Shown: positions 44,370-52,227, counted from the stretch's first letter. The stretch: DNA of 64,000 bases from Microvirga ossetica (GCF_002741015.1 NZ_CP016616.1:1533501-1597500); one strand, 5' to 3'. The notes: generated by a model from the letters alone, not told the origin. Translations and numbers: made by a program.

Positions 44370-45161
44370 ATGGACGAGAAACAGGGAACAGGAACCGGGC
44401 AAGCTGGAAATGTGCAGTCCAATGCTGCAACCCAAGCGAGCGGTAATGGCCCTAATCCTCAAGGGAATGCTCAAGGGGGCGGGGGCTCGACTGAAAGTTT
44501 GGTTGACCAAGCGACGAACACTGTTGCTGACGTTGCAGACCGTGCCTCCGATGTGGCCCGTGGTGCTTACGAGCAGGGTCAGCAATATGTCCGCGAAGCA
44601 AGTGACCGGTATCCCGAGGCCCAGCGCTACTATCAACGAGCCACACAGGCCATCGAGCACCAATTCACTGAGTCCCCACTCGTATCGCTGCTGGCGGTCG
44701 GAGCAGTCGGCCTTGGTATGGCCTGGGTCATTGGTGGTCTGACCAGAAGCCAGGACCGTGCGCCATCTGGTGCCAGGAGCCGAAGGGACTCCCCTGGTCA
44801 GCGCTCCGGCAAGCCTTTGATCGAAAGCGACCGGGTGGAAGGAACTGCCGTCTACGACCAGAGCGGCAAGCGCATCGGCACCGTCGAGCGGGTCATGATC
44901 GATAAGCTCAGTGGACGTGTTGCCTATGCCGTGATGTCGTTTGGCGGCTTTTTTGGGGTTGGTGCGGACGAGTACGCCGTCCCCTGGCGCATGCTCGATT
45001 ATGCCCCCCGCCTGGGAGGTTATCAGATCCAGACTACCGCAGAGCAGCTTCGGAGTGCGCCGCGTCTCTCCCGTGATCGCGGTCAGGACTGGCCGGATCG
45101 GCAGAGTGAGCAGGATCTGCACGACCATTATCAGGTGTCCTACTACTGGGTCCTGACCTGA
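44370..45161 (+). CDS. PRC-barrel domain membrane protein
   Basis: A 263-aa protein. The low-complexity Gln/Gly/Asn N-terminus (1-45) leads to an amphipathic Ala-rich helix (TESLVDQATNTVADVADRAS), one membrane helix (PLVSLLAVGAVGLGMAWVIG near 110-130) and a C-terminal PRC-barrel (about 150-260; TAVYDQSGKRIGTVERVMID, AYAVMSFGGFFGVGADEYAV). It ends with the motif SEQDLHDHY. Start ATG 44370 has CAGGAGAG. PRC-barrel proteins of this type are commonly stress-induced in alphaproteobacteria; role unknown. Two decayed PRC fragments lie at 46338-46385 and 46475-46783. Confidence 0.85.
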   Translation: MDEKQGTGTGQAGNVQSNAATQASGNGPNPQGNAQGGGGSTESLVDQATNTVADVADRASDVARGAYEQGQQYVREASDRYPEAQRYYQRATQAIEHQFTESPLVSLLAVGAVGLGMAWVIGGLTRSQDRAPSGARSRRDSPGQRSGKPLIESDRVEGTAVYDQSGKRIGTVERVMIDKLSGRVAYAVMSFGGFFGVGADEYAVPWRMLDYAPRLGGYQIQTTAEQLRSAPRLSRDRGQDWPDRQSEQDLHDHYQVSYYWVLT

Positions 45162-45293
45162 CGATCTGGACAGGCAAGCGGCAGAGGTATTCCGCTCCCG
45201 GTCCCCTCATAGGACCGGGACTTATCAACGAGACCCTGCCTGCGGCGCAGGTGTCGGTCCAAACCTCGCTTCTTCAGACCTAAGCTCCGGTCA

Positions 45294-45632
45294 TCACGCC
45301 GCCTGCCCGGCTGACCTGAAGTTCTTGGCGAGATCCCCTGCGGCGCGGAAGGCTTGCATGGCCTCAGCCCCGGTCATTGCAAGGGTGGTCTTCATGTCTG
45401 TCACGCCGCCGCCTGCCGCCGCCGTGATCACCGCCGCCGCAACCGTGCGTGCATCCGGCGCTTCGACCACGAGGAGCCAGTCGTACTCGCCGAAGGTCAC
45501 ATAGTAGGACAGAAGCTTACCGCCCGCAGCTTCAATGAGCTTGGATACCGGCTCAGTCCGGTCTTCCGGCGTGGTCGCCATATTGCGCATCGCATCTTGC
45601 GAATACCGACCCTGAGAAATGAAGATAGGCAT
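45294..45632 (-). CDS. GYD-domain protein
   Basis: A 112-aa small alpha/beta protein: MPIFISQGRYSQDAMRNMAT, LLSYYVTFGEYDWLLVVEAP with the GEYD variant of the family's GxYD signature, and a helical C-terminus. GYD proteins are dimeric ferredoxin-like folds with no known catalytic role. The ATG has AGGAGAG upstream; the longer upstream frame is not coding. Next to a cupin gene on the same strand. Confidence 0.85.
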   Translation of the reverse strand: MPIFISQGRYSQDAMRNMATTPEDRTEPVSKLIEAAGGKLLSYYVTFGEYDWLLVVEAPDARTVAAAVITAAAGGGVTDMKTTLAMTGAEAMQAFRAAGDLAKNFRSAGQAA

Positions 45633-45682
45633 AGCGCTCTCCTGAGGTTGCCATGGGAAGGAAGTGTCCATCACCTGCTCGC

Positions 45683-46099
45683 TCATGTTGTCAGCAGGTC
45701 GATGATTCTCATGATGGCGATTGCATTGCTCTTGTTCTGGGTGCCTTCCGTGGTGTTGCCCTTGGCGCAAGTCCACACGTCTCCCTTCTTGACCGTGAAC
45801 TGTTTGTCGTTCTGCACCACCGCGAGTTCGCCCTCGGACATGTGGCAGAGCATGTCGTTCATCATTGTGTTGTCCGGGGTCTTGGCACCGGGTTGTAGAA
45901 CGATGTCACGCAAATGCACCTTCTTGTAGGCAGGGATCAATGACTCCCGCTCCCCTAAGTCAATCTGCCTGACGCCCTGGATCAGTTCCTTACCCTCGTT
46001 GGGGCCATAGGTTTGGGCGGCAGCCTGTTCTGGAAGAACAAGCCCTGATAGCCCGGCAAAACCGATGGCAAGGGCTGATCTACGGTCGATGTCCAGCAT
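45683..46099 (-). CDS. Secreted cupin-domain protein
   Basis: A 138-aa protein. The N-terminal export signal MLDIDRRSALAIGFAGLSGL has a twin Arg and ends around EQAAAQ near residue 29. It is followed by a single cupin barrel (VHLRDIVLQPGAKTPDNTMM, LCHMSEGELAVVQNDKQFTV, KGDVWTCAKG). Metal-ligand His residues are few, so it may be non-catalytic. CAGGAGG precedes the ATG. It could be co-transcribed with the GYD gene 50 bp downstream. Confidence 0.78.
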   Translation of the reverse strand: MLDIDRRSALAIGFAGLSGLVLPEQAAAQTYGPNEGKELIQGVRQIDLGERESLIPAYKKVHLRDIVLQPGAKTPDNTMMNDMLCHMSEGELAVVQNDKQFTVKKGDVWTCAKGNTTEGTQNKSNAIAIMRIIDLLTT

Positions 46100-46337
46100 A
46101 GCGTCCTCCTGTTGTTGAGGTCGCCTGCTCCGGGCCGGGGCCGACTTTCTTGCTCGACCCGAGCAAGAGCGACGTGGCCGGTGAAGGTGGGCCGAGGCGC
46201 TGCCCTTCCTCTGCGCTCGACCGCAGCGGCATCCAACTCAGGGCAGCCAGAACACTTGTTATTGGGCCAAAACTATACTCCTCCGAAACTGCGACCGCAA
46301 AGGCTAGGAATGTTCGTCAGTAACGTTGCATAGCATC
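46100..46337. other. Non-coding stretch with one short hairpin
   Basis: No coding-like frame is visible. CTTGCTCG and CGAGCAAG (about 46148-46166) make an 8-bp dyad upstream of the cupin gene. The rest is featureless until the PRC-barrel relic. Confidence 0.4.
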
Positions 46338-46385
46338 CTTGGGATCGGCGCGGACGAGCATCCCGTCTCGTGGAGCGTGCTTACT
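46338..46385 (+). pseudogene. Tiny PRC-barrel gene relic
   Basis: The plus strand reads LGIGADEHPVSWSVLT, matching the conserved PRC-barrel segment (GVGADEYAVPW in the intact 44370 gene, and LGIG...PWSVL in typical family members). Flanking sequence on both sides has lost similarity. It lies in opposite orientation to the neighbouring truncated PRC gene at 46475. Confidence 0.5.
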
Positions 46386-46474
46386 AACAGCATCAGCCTG
46401 GATCGACATCGCACCGATACAATGATGAGCAGCGGCAAGGTTCAGGCTTGGGCGGTCAGTGTTGGCAATGCTGC

Positions 46475-46783
46475 TCACCAGCCCAAGTAGGGCGGCACTT
46501 TCCAGTGATCGTCAAGGTCCTGCTCATGGCTGCGGTCCCACCAGTCTTTCTCATCGCCAGAGACGACCGGAGCATCAGTTAGCTGCTCCTGCGTGATATC
46601 GGTTCTGTAGCCGCCAAGCTGGGTGTCGTACTTCAGTTTCTCCCATGGGATTGGGTGCCCATGGCTGCCGATCCCAAGAAAACCCCCAAAGGTCATCACG
46701 GCGTAAACCACTCGCCCGCTCACCTTCTCATTGATCAGGTGTTGGATCGTGCCGATGCGGTGACCTCGTGGGTCGTAGAGGGA
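46475..46783 (-). pseudogene. Truncated PRC-barrel protein gene
   Basis: The open frame reads SLYDPRGHRIGTIQHLINEK then VSGRVVYAVMTFGGFLGIGS and ends with HEQDLDDHWKVPPYLGW. This is the full PRC-barrel core and the same terminal motif as the intact protein at 44370. An in-frame TGA at 46784-46786 sits just before SLYD, no ATG precedes the barrel, and the first possible start (GTG at about 46723) lies inside it. The N-terminal part is gone, so it is probably a decayed paralog; a short product is still possible. Confidence 0.6.
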
Positions 46784-46930
46784 TCAGCACCCTCCTAATC
46801 CCTGGGCGGATCAGAAGAGGCGCTTACCCATAAGTGCTACTTCCATAGGATCATTGCGTGGAACTCAACGACAGCCCACGTGGGCCAGTAACAGGCTACG
46901 TCAGCAACCAATAACAAGCCGAGGGAACAC

Positions 46931-47212
46931 ATGGCCGCTAACCCGGAACGTCGATCTTCTAACGCTGGAATGGATGCTTCTCGGATGTATCCTCCTGAGC
47001 TTCTGCCGTTGGTGCAATCGCTTCTGGCGACCGTAGCCGACATTGACTTCGAGCATGAGAGTGACGTTGAGACTGTCAGGAATAGCTCAGCGGATGAGTG
47101 GCTGAAGCAGACGACGATTAGAAAGCTGCAAGAATGCCATCGAGAGCGGCGTATGCCCTACGTTCAGCAGCTTGAAAGCTTGCAGAGGCGGCTTCGGGCT
47201 CTGGCTGCCTGA
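46931..47212 (+). CDS. Hypothetical helical protein, 93 aa
   Basis: MAANPERRSSNAGMDASRMY is followed by an almost wholly helical, charged body (PPELLPLVQSLLATVADIDF, MPYVQQLESLQRRLRALAA). GAGGGA precedes the ATG. No known domain is recognised. Codon use is ordinary. Located between PRC relics and a rhodanese gene in the stress-gene cluster. Confidence 0.6.
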   Translation: MAANPERRSSNAGMDASRMYPPELLPLVQSLLATVADIDFEHESDVETVRNSSADEWLKQTTIRKLQECHRERRMPYVQQLESLQRRLRALAA

Positions 47213-47369
47213 TTGTGAACTGGAGCCATTGAACTCCATTGAGTTCGTTCAGGGTACATCGGGCCACACCTGCCAGAACCTCTCCATCCCATCCGGCTTC
47301 TTGACAGGACCTCCTGATAAGCGGAGCCTTTTGTCGCTGCCCGCAGCGGCGAACCAGTCGGAGGGAATG

Positions 47370-47750
47370 ATGGCTAAGAACGTCAAGGACATGCTGGCGG
47401 AAGCGAACTCGACTGTCCCCAAGCTATCTCCCGCCGAGGCCGCTGAGAAAATGCGGTCTGGTGATGTGCTCATCGTGGATGTCCGTGATCCGACAGAGGT
47501 TCAGCAAAGTGGAAAGATCAAAGGCGCTGTGAACGTCTCGCGAGGCATGCTGGAGTTTCGGGCCGACCCAGAGAGCCAATATCACAATTCGGCCTTCCAG
47601 AAGGACAAGACGATCCTCCTGCATTGCGCATCCGGTGGCCGTTCCGCTCTTGCGGGAAAGTCCCTTCAGGACATGGGCTACACAGACGTGTTTAACATTG
47701 GCAGCTTCAAGGATTTGGTCGAGGCAGGCATCGACACCGAGCCAGCCTGA
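47370..47750 (+). CDS. Rhodanese-like sulfurtransferase
   Basis: A 126-aa single rhodanese domain: VLIVDVRDPTEVQQSGKIKG, AVNVSRGMLEFRADPES and catalytic loop LLHCASGGRSALAGKSLQDM with the persulfide Cys near residue 89. It would move sulfane sulfur to cyanide or a thiol acceptor. GGAGG upstream favours the second of two adjacent ATGs (47367, 47370). Typical of stress or sulfur-detox gene sets. Confidence 0.88.
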   Translation: MAKNVKDMLAEANSTVPKLSPAEAAEKMRSGDVLIVDVRDPTEVQQSGKIKGAVNVSRGMLEFRADPESQYHNSAFQKDKTILLHCASGGRSALAGKSLQDMGYTDVFNIGSFKDLVEAGIDTEPA

Positions 47751-47827
47751 GCTTACGACCACCGCCGAATACCGAACTTGCTCGCGCCTCACGATCATCA
47801 ACACGGCGCAACAATGAGGATTACTGG

Positions 47828-48427
47828 TTGGACTTTCCTGGCACCATCTATTCGGCATCGACTTGGATCGTCCCAATCCTCATCGCAATCACATTCCATG
47901 AAGCGGCCCATGCCTATGCCGCCTGGAAACTAGGGGACGACACAGCGCACCGTCTGGGTCGTGTCACATTCAACCCGCTGAAGCATGTAGACCCTTTCGG
48001 AACGATCCTAGTTCCCACCCTGCTGTTCCTGACCAAGGCACCCTTCCTGTTTGGATGGGCGAAACCTGTCCCGGTAGCATTCGGGCGTCTTGGCCATCCG
48101 CGCCGCGACATGGCAATTGTCGCCATTGCCGGGCCGCTGACAAATGTGACGCTGGCCTTTATATCGGCGGCTCTTCTTCGAACGGTCCCGCTGCTGCCGG
48201 AGGCAATAGCAGCCTGGCTGGTGAAGACCCTTTATCAATCGATCCTGCTGAACCTGATACTGGCAATCTTCAATATGTTTCCCCTCCCGCCCCTGGACGG
48301 AGGCCGCGTCGCCTTGAGCATTCTGCCCAAAGCACTGGCAAGGCCATTCGCAAAGCTGGAGCGGTTCGGCTTCCTCATTCTGCTCGGGATCATCGTCCTT
48401 CTGCCGCTGCTGGGCAGACAGATCTGA
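47828..48427 (+). CDS. Site-2 protease family zinc metalloprotease
   Basis: A 199-aa intramembrane S2P-like protein: zinc motif TFHEAAHAYAAWKLGD near residue 24, HRLGRVTFNPLKHVDPFGT, and the second metal motif FPLPPLDGGR near 158, all within about five hydrophobic helices. There is no CBS or PDZ domain, so it belongs to the short YwhC-like group. It uses a TTG start at 47828, lacking a strong ribosome site. Substrate unknown. Confidence 0.88.
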   Translation: MDFPGTIYSASTWIVPILIAITFHEAAHAYAAWKLGDDTAHRLGRVTFNPLKHVDPFGTILVPTLLFLTKAPFLFGWAKPVPVAFGRLGHPRRDMAIVAIAGPLTNVTLAFISAALLRTVPLLPEAIAAWLVKTLYQSILLNLILAIFNMFPLPPLDGGRVALSILPKALARPFAKLERFGFLILLGIIVLLPLLGRQI

Positions 48428-48633
48428 ACCGACCTGAACCTCTTCCGGTGGGCTGTTGGTATTCCGCTCCGATGGCTGACCCCGTTCTTCCTAGCAGTAG
48501 CAGGGGTGCCCCAATAGCGTCCGCAGAATATGGGTGGTCCAAGTTCGATGCCGACCGACCATGTAAATCCTTCGGCCCTCGTGGTTCGAGCCCACATCAA
48601 AGACATCACGAGGCGGATGCGGTCTCGTGGGAC

Positions 48634-48960
48634 TTAGCGGTTGAGGTCTTTGGAGTCTTTGGCAGGGTAGACATTGGGGCCTGCGGGCGGGTTCGATGGG
48701 CTGGTTGTTCCAGTCGTAGTCGTTCCTGCTGCTGTCCGGTTCACTCCAGCCACACCGGAGGCTGTTGTCGCGCCTCGTTTCTTCATGAAATACCAGACCG
48801 CAGCACCGATGATCGCCAGCAGAACCAGAAGCCCCAGCCAGCCTAGTCCACCGCCATCATCCGTGGTTGGAGGCGGTGTTGTGGGCGCTGGCGTCCCTGT
48901 GGTCTGCGCATAAGCGGCTGAGGACACAAACAGGAAGACCAAGGCGGGAATGCTCTTCAT
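48634..48960 (-). CDS. Small exported protein with a single membrane helix, 108 aa
   Basis: N-terminal signal MKSIPALVFLFVSSAAYAQ (cleavage after AYA), a Thr/Pro-rich linker (TTGTPAPTTPPPTTDDGGG), one membrane helix (LGWLGLLVLLAIIGAAVWYF), then a low-complexity Thr/Ser/Pro tail. It resembles small cell-envelope stress proteins but matches no named family. GGAGGAAA lies before ATG 48960. 48428-48633 upstream shows no supportable gene. Confidence 0.65.
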   Translation of the reverse strand: MKSIPALVFLFVSSAAYAQTTGTPAPTTPPPTTDDGGGLGWLGLLVLLAIIGAAVWYFMKKRGATTASGVAGVNRTAAGTTTTGTTSPSNPPAGPNVYPAKDSKDLNR

Positions 48961-49147
48961 TGGGTTTTCCTCCGCACCAGCGAGATCAACGACCTCTGAG
49001 CACTGAATCGCACAACCGCTACCGGTGCTCGGAGGCTGACGATTTTTCACGAGTGTGATCCTCACTCTGGTGAATGAGGAGCGTGATTTTGAAAGGGGTC
49101 AGCCCCCCAGAACCGTTTTGAACCGGACAGCCGCAGCCCGGTCGCGT

Positions 49148-49363
49148 TTAGCTGCTCTGCTGGAGACGCTTGGCCAAGAGTTGCTTAGCGCGGTCAGCCC
49201 GCTGTTTTTCTTGCTGTTGAGCTTCGCGGAAGAAGGCGGCGAGATCCTGATCGCTCCCAGCGTCACTAGCATACTGCTCGTACAGATCTGCTCCTTGGAG
49301 AGCATGATATAGAACGCTGACGAGATTGTAGGTGGCGTCTTTGGTGCCGGTGCTGTTGGCCAT
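49148..49363 (-). CDS. Small helical conserved protein, 71 aa
   Basis: MANSTGTKDATYNLVSVLYH starts a soluble, largely helical protein (ALQGADLYEQYASDAGSDQD, AAFFREAQQQEKQRADRAKQ). Similar short proteins appear in Methylobacteriaceae stress loci, as far as I recall. AGAGGAG precedes the ATG. No catalytic motif. Confidence 0.65.
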   Translation of the reverse strand: MANSTGTKDATYNLVSVLYHALQGADLYEQYASDAGSDQDLAAFFREAQQQEKQRADRAKQLLAKRLQQSS

Positions 49364-49548
49364 AGCAAGGCTCCTCTAGTGCGAAGACACTGGCGCAATA
49401 CTTGGCTGCCAGGAAGGTTCCCGTAATGTCCGGATTACATTGGGTCAGAGATCCCGAAAGTCTCTTCTATAGTCAAGCACTCGGGAGAGGCACCATTCTT
49501 TACGAGGGATCATGACATATAAGTAAGAAGGGGGTTGAGCCCCCTTCC

Positions 49549-49737
49549 TCAATCCTTCTTGAAGGCGTCTTTGACGGAATCCTTGATGCCACCAATGGTG
49601 TTCTGAATCTTACCTTCGGCCTGATCCGCCTTGCCTTCGGTCTGCATCTTGGAGTCACCGGTCACATTACCGATACCTTCTTTGACTTTGCCACCGATGT
49701 TCTTGGCGGAACCATCAACGCGATTTTTATCAACCAT
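49549..49737 (-). CDS. CsbD-family stress protein
   Basis: A 62-aa CsbD protein: MVDKNRVDGSAKNIGGKVKE, GIGNVTGDSKMQTEGKADQA, EGKIQNTIGG. Hydrophilic, Gly/Lys-rich and probably disordered. CsbD-like genes are classic general-stress-response targets; molecular function unknown. Directly behind a perfect EcfG-type promoter (49762-49786) and an AGGAGAG ribosome site. Confidence 0.93.
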   Translation of the reverse strand: MVDKNRVDGSAKNIGGKVKEGIGNVTGDSKMQTEGKADQAEGKIQNTIGGIKDSVKDAFKKD

Positions 49738-49761
49738 AATTCTCTCCTCAGTTGCTGGTTC

Positions 49762-49786
49762 AACGTGCACTGAGTTGAGCCGTTCC
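49762..49786 (-). promoter_or_regulatory. EcfG-type general stress promoter of the CsbD gene
   Basis: On the minus strand: GGAAC, 16 bases, CGTT. This is an exact match to the alphaproteobacterial EcfG sigma-factor consensus. The -10 element ends 24 bp before the CsbD ATG (49737), a normal leader length. Confidence 0.8.
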
Positions 49787-49899
49787 TGCGGCATAAAACA
49801 TCTGCACACATTGAGGGCACCGTTCTGAGGAAAGCCCAAAGGCTGCCGAGCGTGTGTGATTGGCCGGATTCGGCTAAGAAAGGCTGCCTGCTGTGCTAG

Positions 49900-50094
49900 G
49901 GGCCGAATCCGGCTGACCTGCGGAGACGCATTGCCGATTTCGGCGCACGGGTCTTGCGCGGCACGCCTGCTGGCGAACTTCCGATTGAGGACCCCACGAC
50001 AATTGAGCTTGTCATTCACCTGAAAACCGCCAGGGCACTCGGCATCGATCTTCCGTTTTGGCTTCTCGCACAGGCCAACGAGGTTATCGAATAG
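49900..50094 (+). pseudogene. 3' relic of an ABC transporter substrate-binding protein gene
   Basis: The frame reads GPNPADLRRRIADFGARVLR, GTPAGELPIEDPTTIELVIH, LKTARALGIDLPFWLLAQAN, EVIE and then TAG. This is the conserved end of TrpX/COG2984-type binding proteins (KPADLPVEQPTKFELVINLK in typical members). An in-frame TAG at 49897-49899 precedes it and the other 80% of the gene is absent. No permease or ATPase genes remain. Confidence 0.7.
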
Positions 50095-50330
50095 CCGACT
50101 CAATGATCGAGTTTGAACCATGCTCGCTGACGAGTGCTCATAACCCGATGTTGGAAAGATCCTTCAACACGGTCATGGAGCGGGGGGAGTTCATCGCATA
50201 GGAGCCAATGAAGGAACTCTGATGCACTGGCTTATAGCTCCCCTGTCCGTTCTGAAGAACACTCAGAGGACGCCGAACAAGTTCCCCGTGTTCGTGATAG
50301 AGAGGAAAACAACGGTAACGGGGACTTCCA

Positions 50331-50516
50331 ATGCTCTATCTATCCGTCGCGTGGACGGTCATCGGCCTTGCTGCCATTGTTCGCTCCTACATCCTGCTCA
50401 TGGGGGAGAACACTCCGGAGGCCCGGCGTAAGACGGCCACGACCACCCGTGTGGTTGGATTCACCCTGATCGTGGTCGGAGCAATTCAGATGCTGGTCTG
50501 GATTTTCACAGCCTGA
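50331..50516 (+). CDS. Small two-helix membrane protein, 61 aa
   Basis: MLYLSVAWTVIGLAAIVRSY and VVGFTLIVVGAIQMLVWIFT are two membrane helices joined by a charged loop (GENTPEARRKTATTTR). GGGGA lies before ATG 50331. Unknown function. The flanks 50095-50330 and 50517-50709 contain nothing I can support. Confidence 0.6.
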   Translation: MLYLSVAWTVIGLAAIVRSYILLMGENTPEARRKTATTTRVVGFTLIVVGAIQMLVWIFTA

Positions 50517-50709
50517 AGTCGGTCAGATTCCTGGCAAGGGAGGTCTGTTGCTGTCTCTCACCTATTGGGAAATCCTTCAAATCCCTTCGAATCAAACCGA
50601 AGCCCTCCGCCCCCTTCCCCTTGATCTGCCGATGATGCGCAAGTGCGGAGAACGGCTTCGATCCCCAACTGGATCGTTGCGCTGAGCGCAAACCAATCCA
50701 AGGGTGCGG

Positions 50710-50904
50710 TTAGTGGTAAGTGGATGAGCGCAGTTCACGCTCCTTGGCCCGCGAGGAGATAATCCAGACGGCATGGACGATGCCGGGGATGTACCCGAAG
50801 ATCGTCAGCAGGATGTTTATCCAGAAATGCAGACCTAAGCCGACAGTGAGCAGAACCCCCACAGGCGGCAGCAGGATCGCCAAAATCACGCGGATGATGT
50901 TCAA
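50710..50904 (-). CDS. YqaE/Pmp3-family small membrane protein
   Basis: A 64-aa two-helix proteolipid: MNIIRVILAILLPPVGVLLT, HFWINILLTIFGYIPGIVHA and a charged tail. The PPVGV and GYIPGIVHA motifs are diagnostic for the Pmp3/YqaE (UPF0057) family, which affects membrane potential under salt or cold stress. It starts with TTG 50904 preceded by GGAG and by an EcfG-like promoter. Confidence 0.9.
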   Translation of the reverse strand: MNIIRVILAILLPPVGVLLTVGLGLHFWINILLTIFGYIPGIVHAVWIISSRAKERELRSSTYH

Positions 50905-50951
50905 TTTACGTCTCCACGGCGCGTGGGGCGGATGTTGCCCACTCTAATATC

Positions 50952-50977
50952 AACCCAGGCAGTGCGATTGACGTTCC
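50952..50977 (-). promoter_or_regulatory. EcfG-like promoter of the YqaE gene
   Basis: Minus strand: GGAAC, 17 bases, GGTT. One base differs from CGTT in the -10 element. It ends 47 bp before the TTG start and is divergent, with 22 bp between, from a second EcfG promoter serving the opposite strand. Confidence 0.65.
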
Positions 50978-50999
50978 CCGAAGCCGCTGCGCTGGCAGA

Positions 51000-51025
51000 G
51001 GAACTCTGCCTTCGTATCCTCCGTT
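51000..51025 (+). promoter_or_regulatory. EcfG-type general stress promoter of a small-protein unit
   Basis: Plus strand: GGAAC (51000-51004), 17 bases, CGTT (51022-51025), an exact consensus match with the alternative spacer. ATG 51060 lies 34 bp downstream. Confidence 0.78.
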
Positions 51026-51059
51026 GGCCTCACATACTTATGCTGAGGGGAGTTAGCCA

Positions 51060-51224
51060 ATGATTTGCGCATTCTGCCATCAAGACGTGAAGGACCCCTG
51101 CTACGACATACAGGAGATTCGCCAACGAGCCATGAGCCACATTGATCGCTGTGAAGAGGCCCTCAGAGATGATTTGAGCGACGGGATCAACCCCAGTGAC
51201 GGTCAGAGCGCCGGGAGCATATGA
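51060..51224 (+). CDS. Tiny Cys-containing protein, 54 aa
   Basis: MICAFCHQDVKDPCYDIQEI has a CxxC plus a third Cys, and His residues follow in MSHIDRC, so a small zinc-binding knuckle is possible. The rest is acidic (EEALRDDLSDG). GGGGAG lies before the ATG, and the gene follows an EcfG promoter. Its stop region overlaps an in-frame ATG (51221) of the next reading frame, suggesting a two-gene unit. Confidence 0.6.
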   Translation: MICAFCHQDVKDPCYDIQEIRQRAMSHIDRCEEALRDDLSDGINPSDGQSAGSI

Positions 51225-51241
51225 TCAAGGCTGCGGTCACG

Positions 51242-51448
51242 ATGACAAAGAGCCCTTGGATGAGCCTCTGGTTGAGTGCGGCGAACACCTGGGCTGGTGC
51301 CGCCCGTGGTTTTGGGATGGCAGAGATGAGCCGTCAGCAGAAGGCTCTGCTGAAGGAAATGACGGGATCGGGGCTGAAGGGCCGATCCACTACCACTCGG
51401 TCGTCCAGAAAGGCTTCAACAGGAACGAAGAGGAAGCCCAAGCGCTGA
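51242..51448 (+). CDS. Small basic protein, 68 aa
   Basis: MTKSPWMSLWLSAANTWAGA is followed by ARGFGMAEMSRQQKALLKEM and a very basic Ser/Thr/Lys/Arg tail. A likely amphipathic helix at the N-terminus and the basic tail suggest nucleic-acid or membrane contact. The start is 51242, or 51221, which would overlap the upstream stop by ATGA. Probably expressed with the 51060 gene from the stress promoter. Confidence 0.55.
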   Translation: MTKSPWMSLWLSAANTWAGAARGFGMAEMSRQQKALLKEMTGSGLKGRSTTTRSSRKASTGTKRKPKR

Positions 51449-51461
51449 TCCAGAGCTATAC

Positions 51462-51692
51462 TCATCTCTGAATGTCCGCATCCGCCGCCCACTTCGTGCC
51501 CTCGATCAAACGGTTCGCAAGATCCTCCGGTCCAAGGGTCATCCGTGAAAGTTCCATCAAACTGTTTTCACCAATCTCGTAGTCGATAAGTTCCGGACCG
51601 ACCTTAACAATGATCATTGCGTGATCAGAGGAAACGTACACGACCGTTCCACTTCGGCCATCCTGGAGGTCGATTTCGTCAAGTTTTTCCAT
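51462..51692 (-). CDS. Small conserved hypothetical protein, 76 aa
   Basis: MEKLDEIDLQDGRSGTVVYV then SSDHAMIIVKVGPELIDYEI and ENSLMELSRMTLGPEDLANR. The first half looks like a small beta-barrel, the second like a helix. GAGAGAA precedes ATG 51692. A truncated copy of the same gene occurs at 58564-58705, which supports that this is a real coding unit. Confidence 0.6.
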   Translation of the reverse strand: MEKLDEIDLQDGRSGTVVYVSSDHAMIIVKVGPELIDYEIGENSLMELSRMTLGPEDLANRLIEGTKWAADADIQR

Positions 51693-51863
51693 TGAGATTC
51701 TCTCAGATGCCGAGCAGCCGCCAATTCGGCTCCGGCTGTCCGTCCAGACAATAGAATGACCGCGTGTCAAGCGCCGGTTCACCGTTCTTCGGGTACCCAG
51801 CCGACCTCCACCAATCCGCTAAGCCTGTCAAAGGAGGCCCGTCGCCTGTTCTACGAGAAGAAC

Positions 51864-52175
51864 GACCCGAACTGGCCATGGCGGCAGCCCTGATTGGGCT
51901 TGAGACAGAACCAGAATTTGCGCAACAATCTGCCCCACTTCTCCTGGATGACAGAGCTTGAGCGGTGTATAATTCGGTCATAGCCAAGGTGGAGCGAAGC
52001 CATGAAGATGACCGCTCACAGGCACAACTACCCTGCCCATGAGAATGCCGCCCATGAGAGCGCCTCATCCACTCGGCGTGCCCGTAACCGGCGTCGGCGA
52101 CAGCACCTGAGGCATACCCAGCCCATGACACGGGAGCAGCAGGTTGCCCTGGTTGAGGAGGCTCGCGCCGCCCGC
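51864..52175 (+). repeat. Direct duplication, copy 1
   Basis: About 300 bp nearly identical to 58718-59014 in the same orientation. Differences are scattered substitutions, a 15-base in-frame deletion and a 1-base deletion in the other copy. It carries the end of a short frame (GLETEPEFAQQSAPLLLDDR), a TATAAT box (51968-51973) and the 52002 gene. Confidence 0.85.
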
Positions 52176-52202
52176 ATGCGAGAACAGGACCACACGAAGT
52201 AG
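52002..52202 (+). CDS. Small basic protein, 66 aa
   Basis: MKMTAHRHNYPAHENAAHES continues into RRARNRRRRQHLRHTQPMTR and a helical tail (EQQVALVEEARAARMREQ). Highly basic, likely nucleic-acid associated. GGTGGAG precedes the ATG, with a TATAAT element 29-34 bases further upstream. A second copy at 58857 is broken by a frameshift, so this is the functional version. No named family. Confidence 0.55.
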   Translation: MKMTAHRHNYPAHENAAHESASSTRRARNRRRRQHLRHTQPMTREQQVALVEEARAARMREQDHTK

Positions 52203-52227
52203 CGCGGCTTCCGCTCGGAGATTTCAC

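Noticed and set aside
48235..48609. Minus-strand frame after the site-2 protease
   Set aside because: It overlaps the protease coding sequence and shows no conserved pattern or ribosome site.
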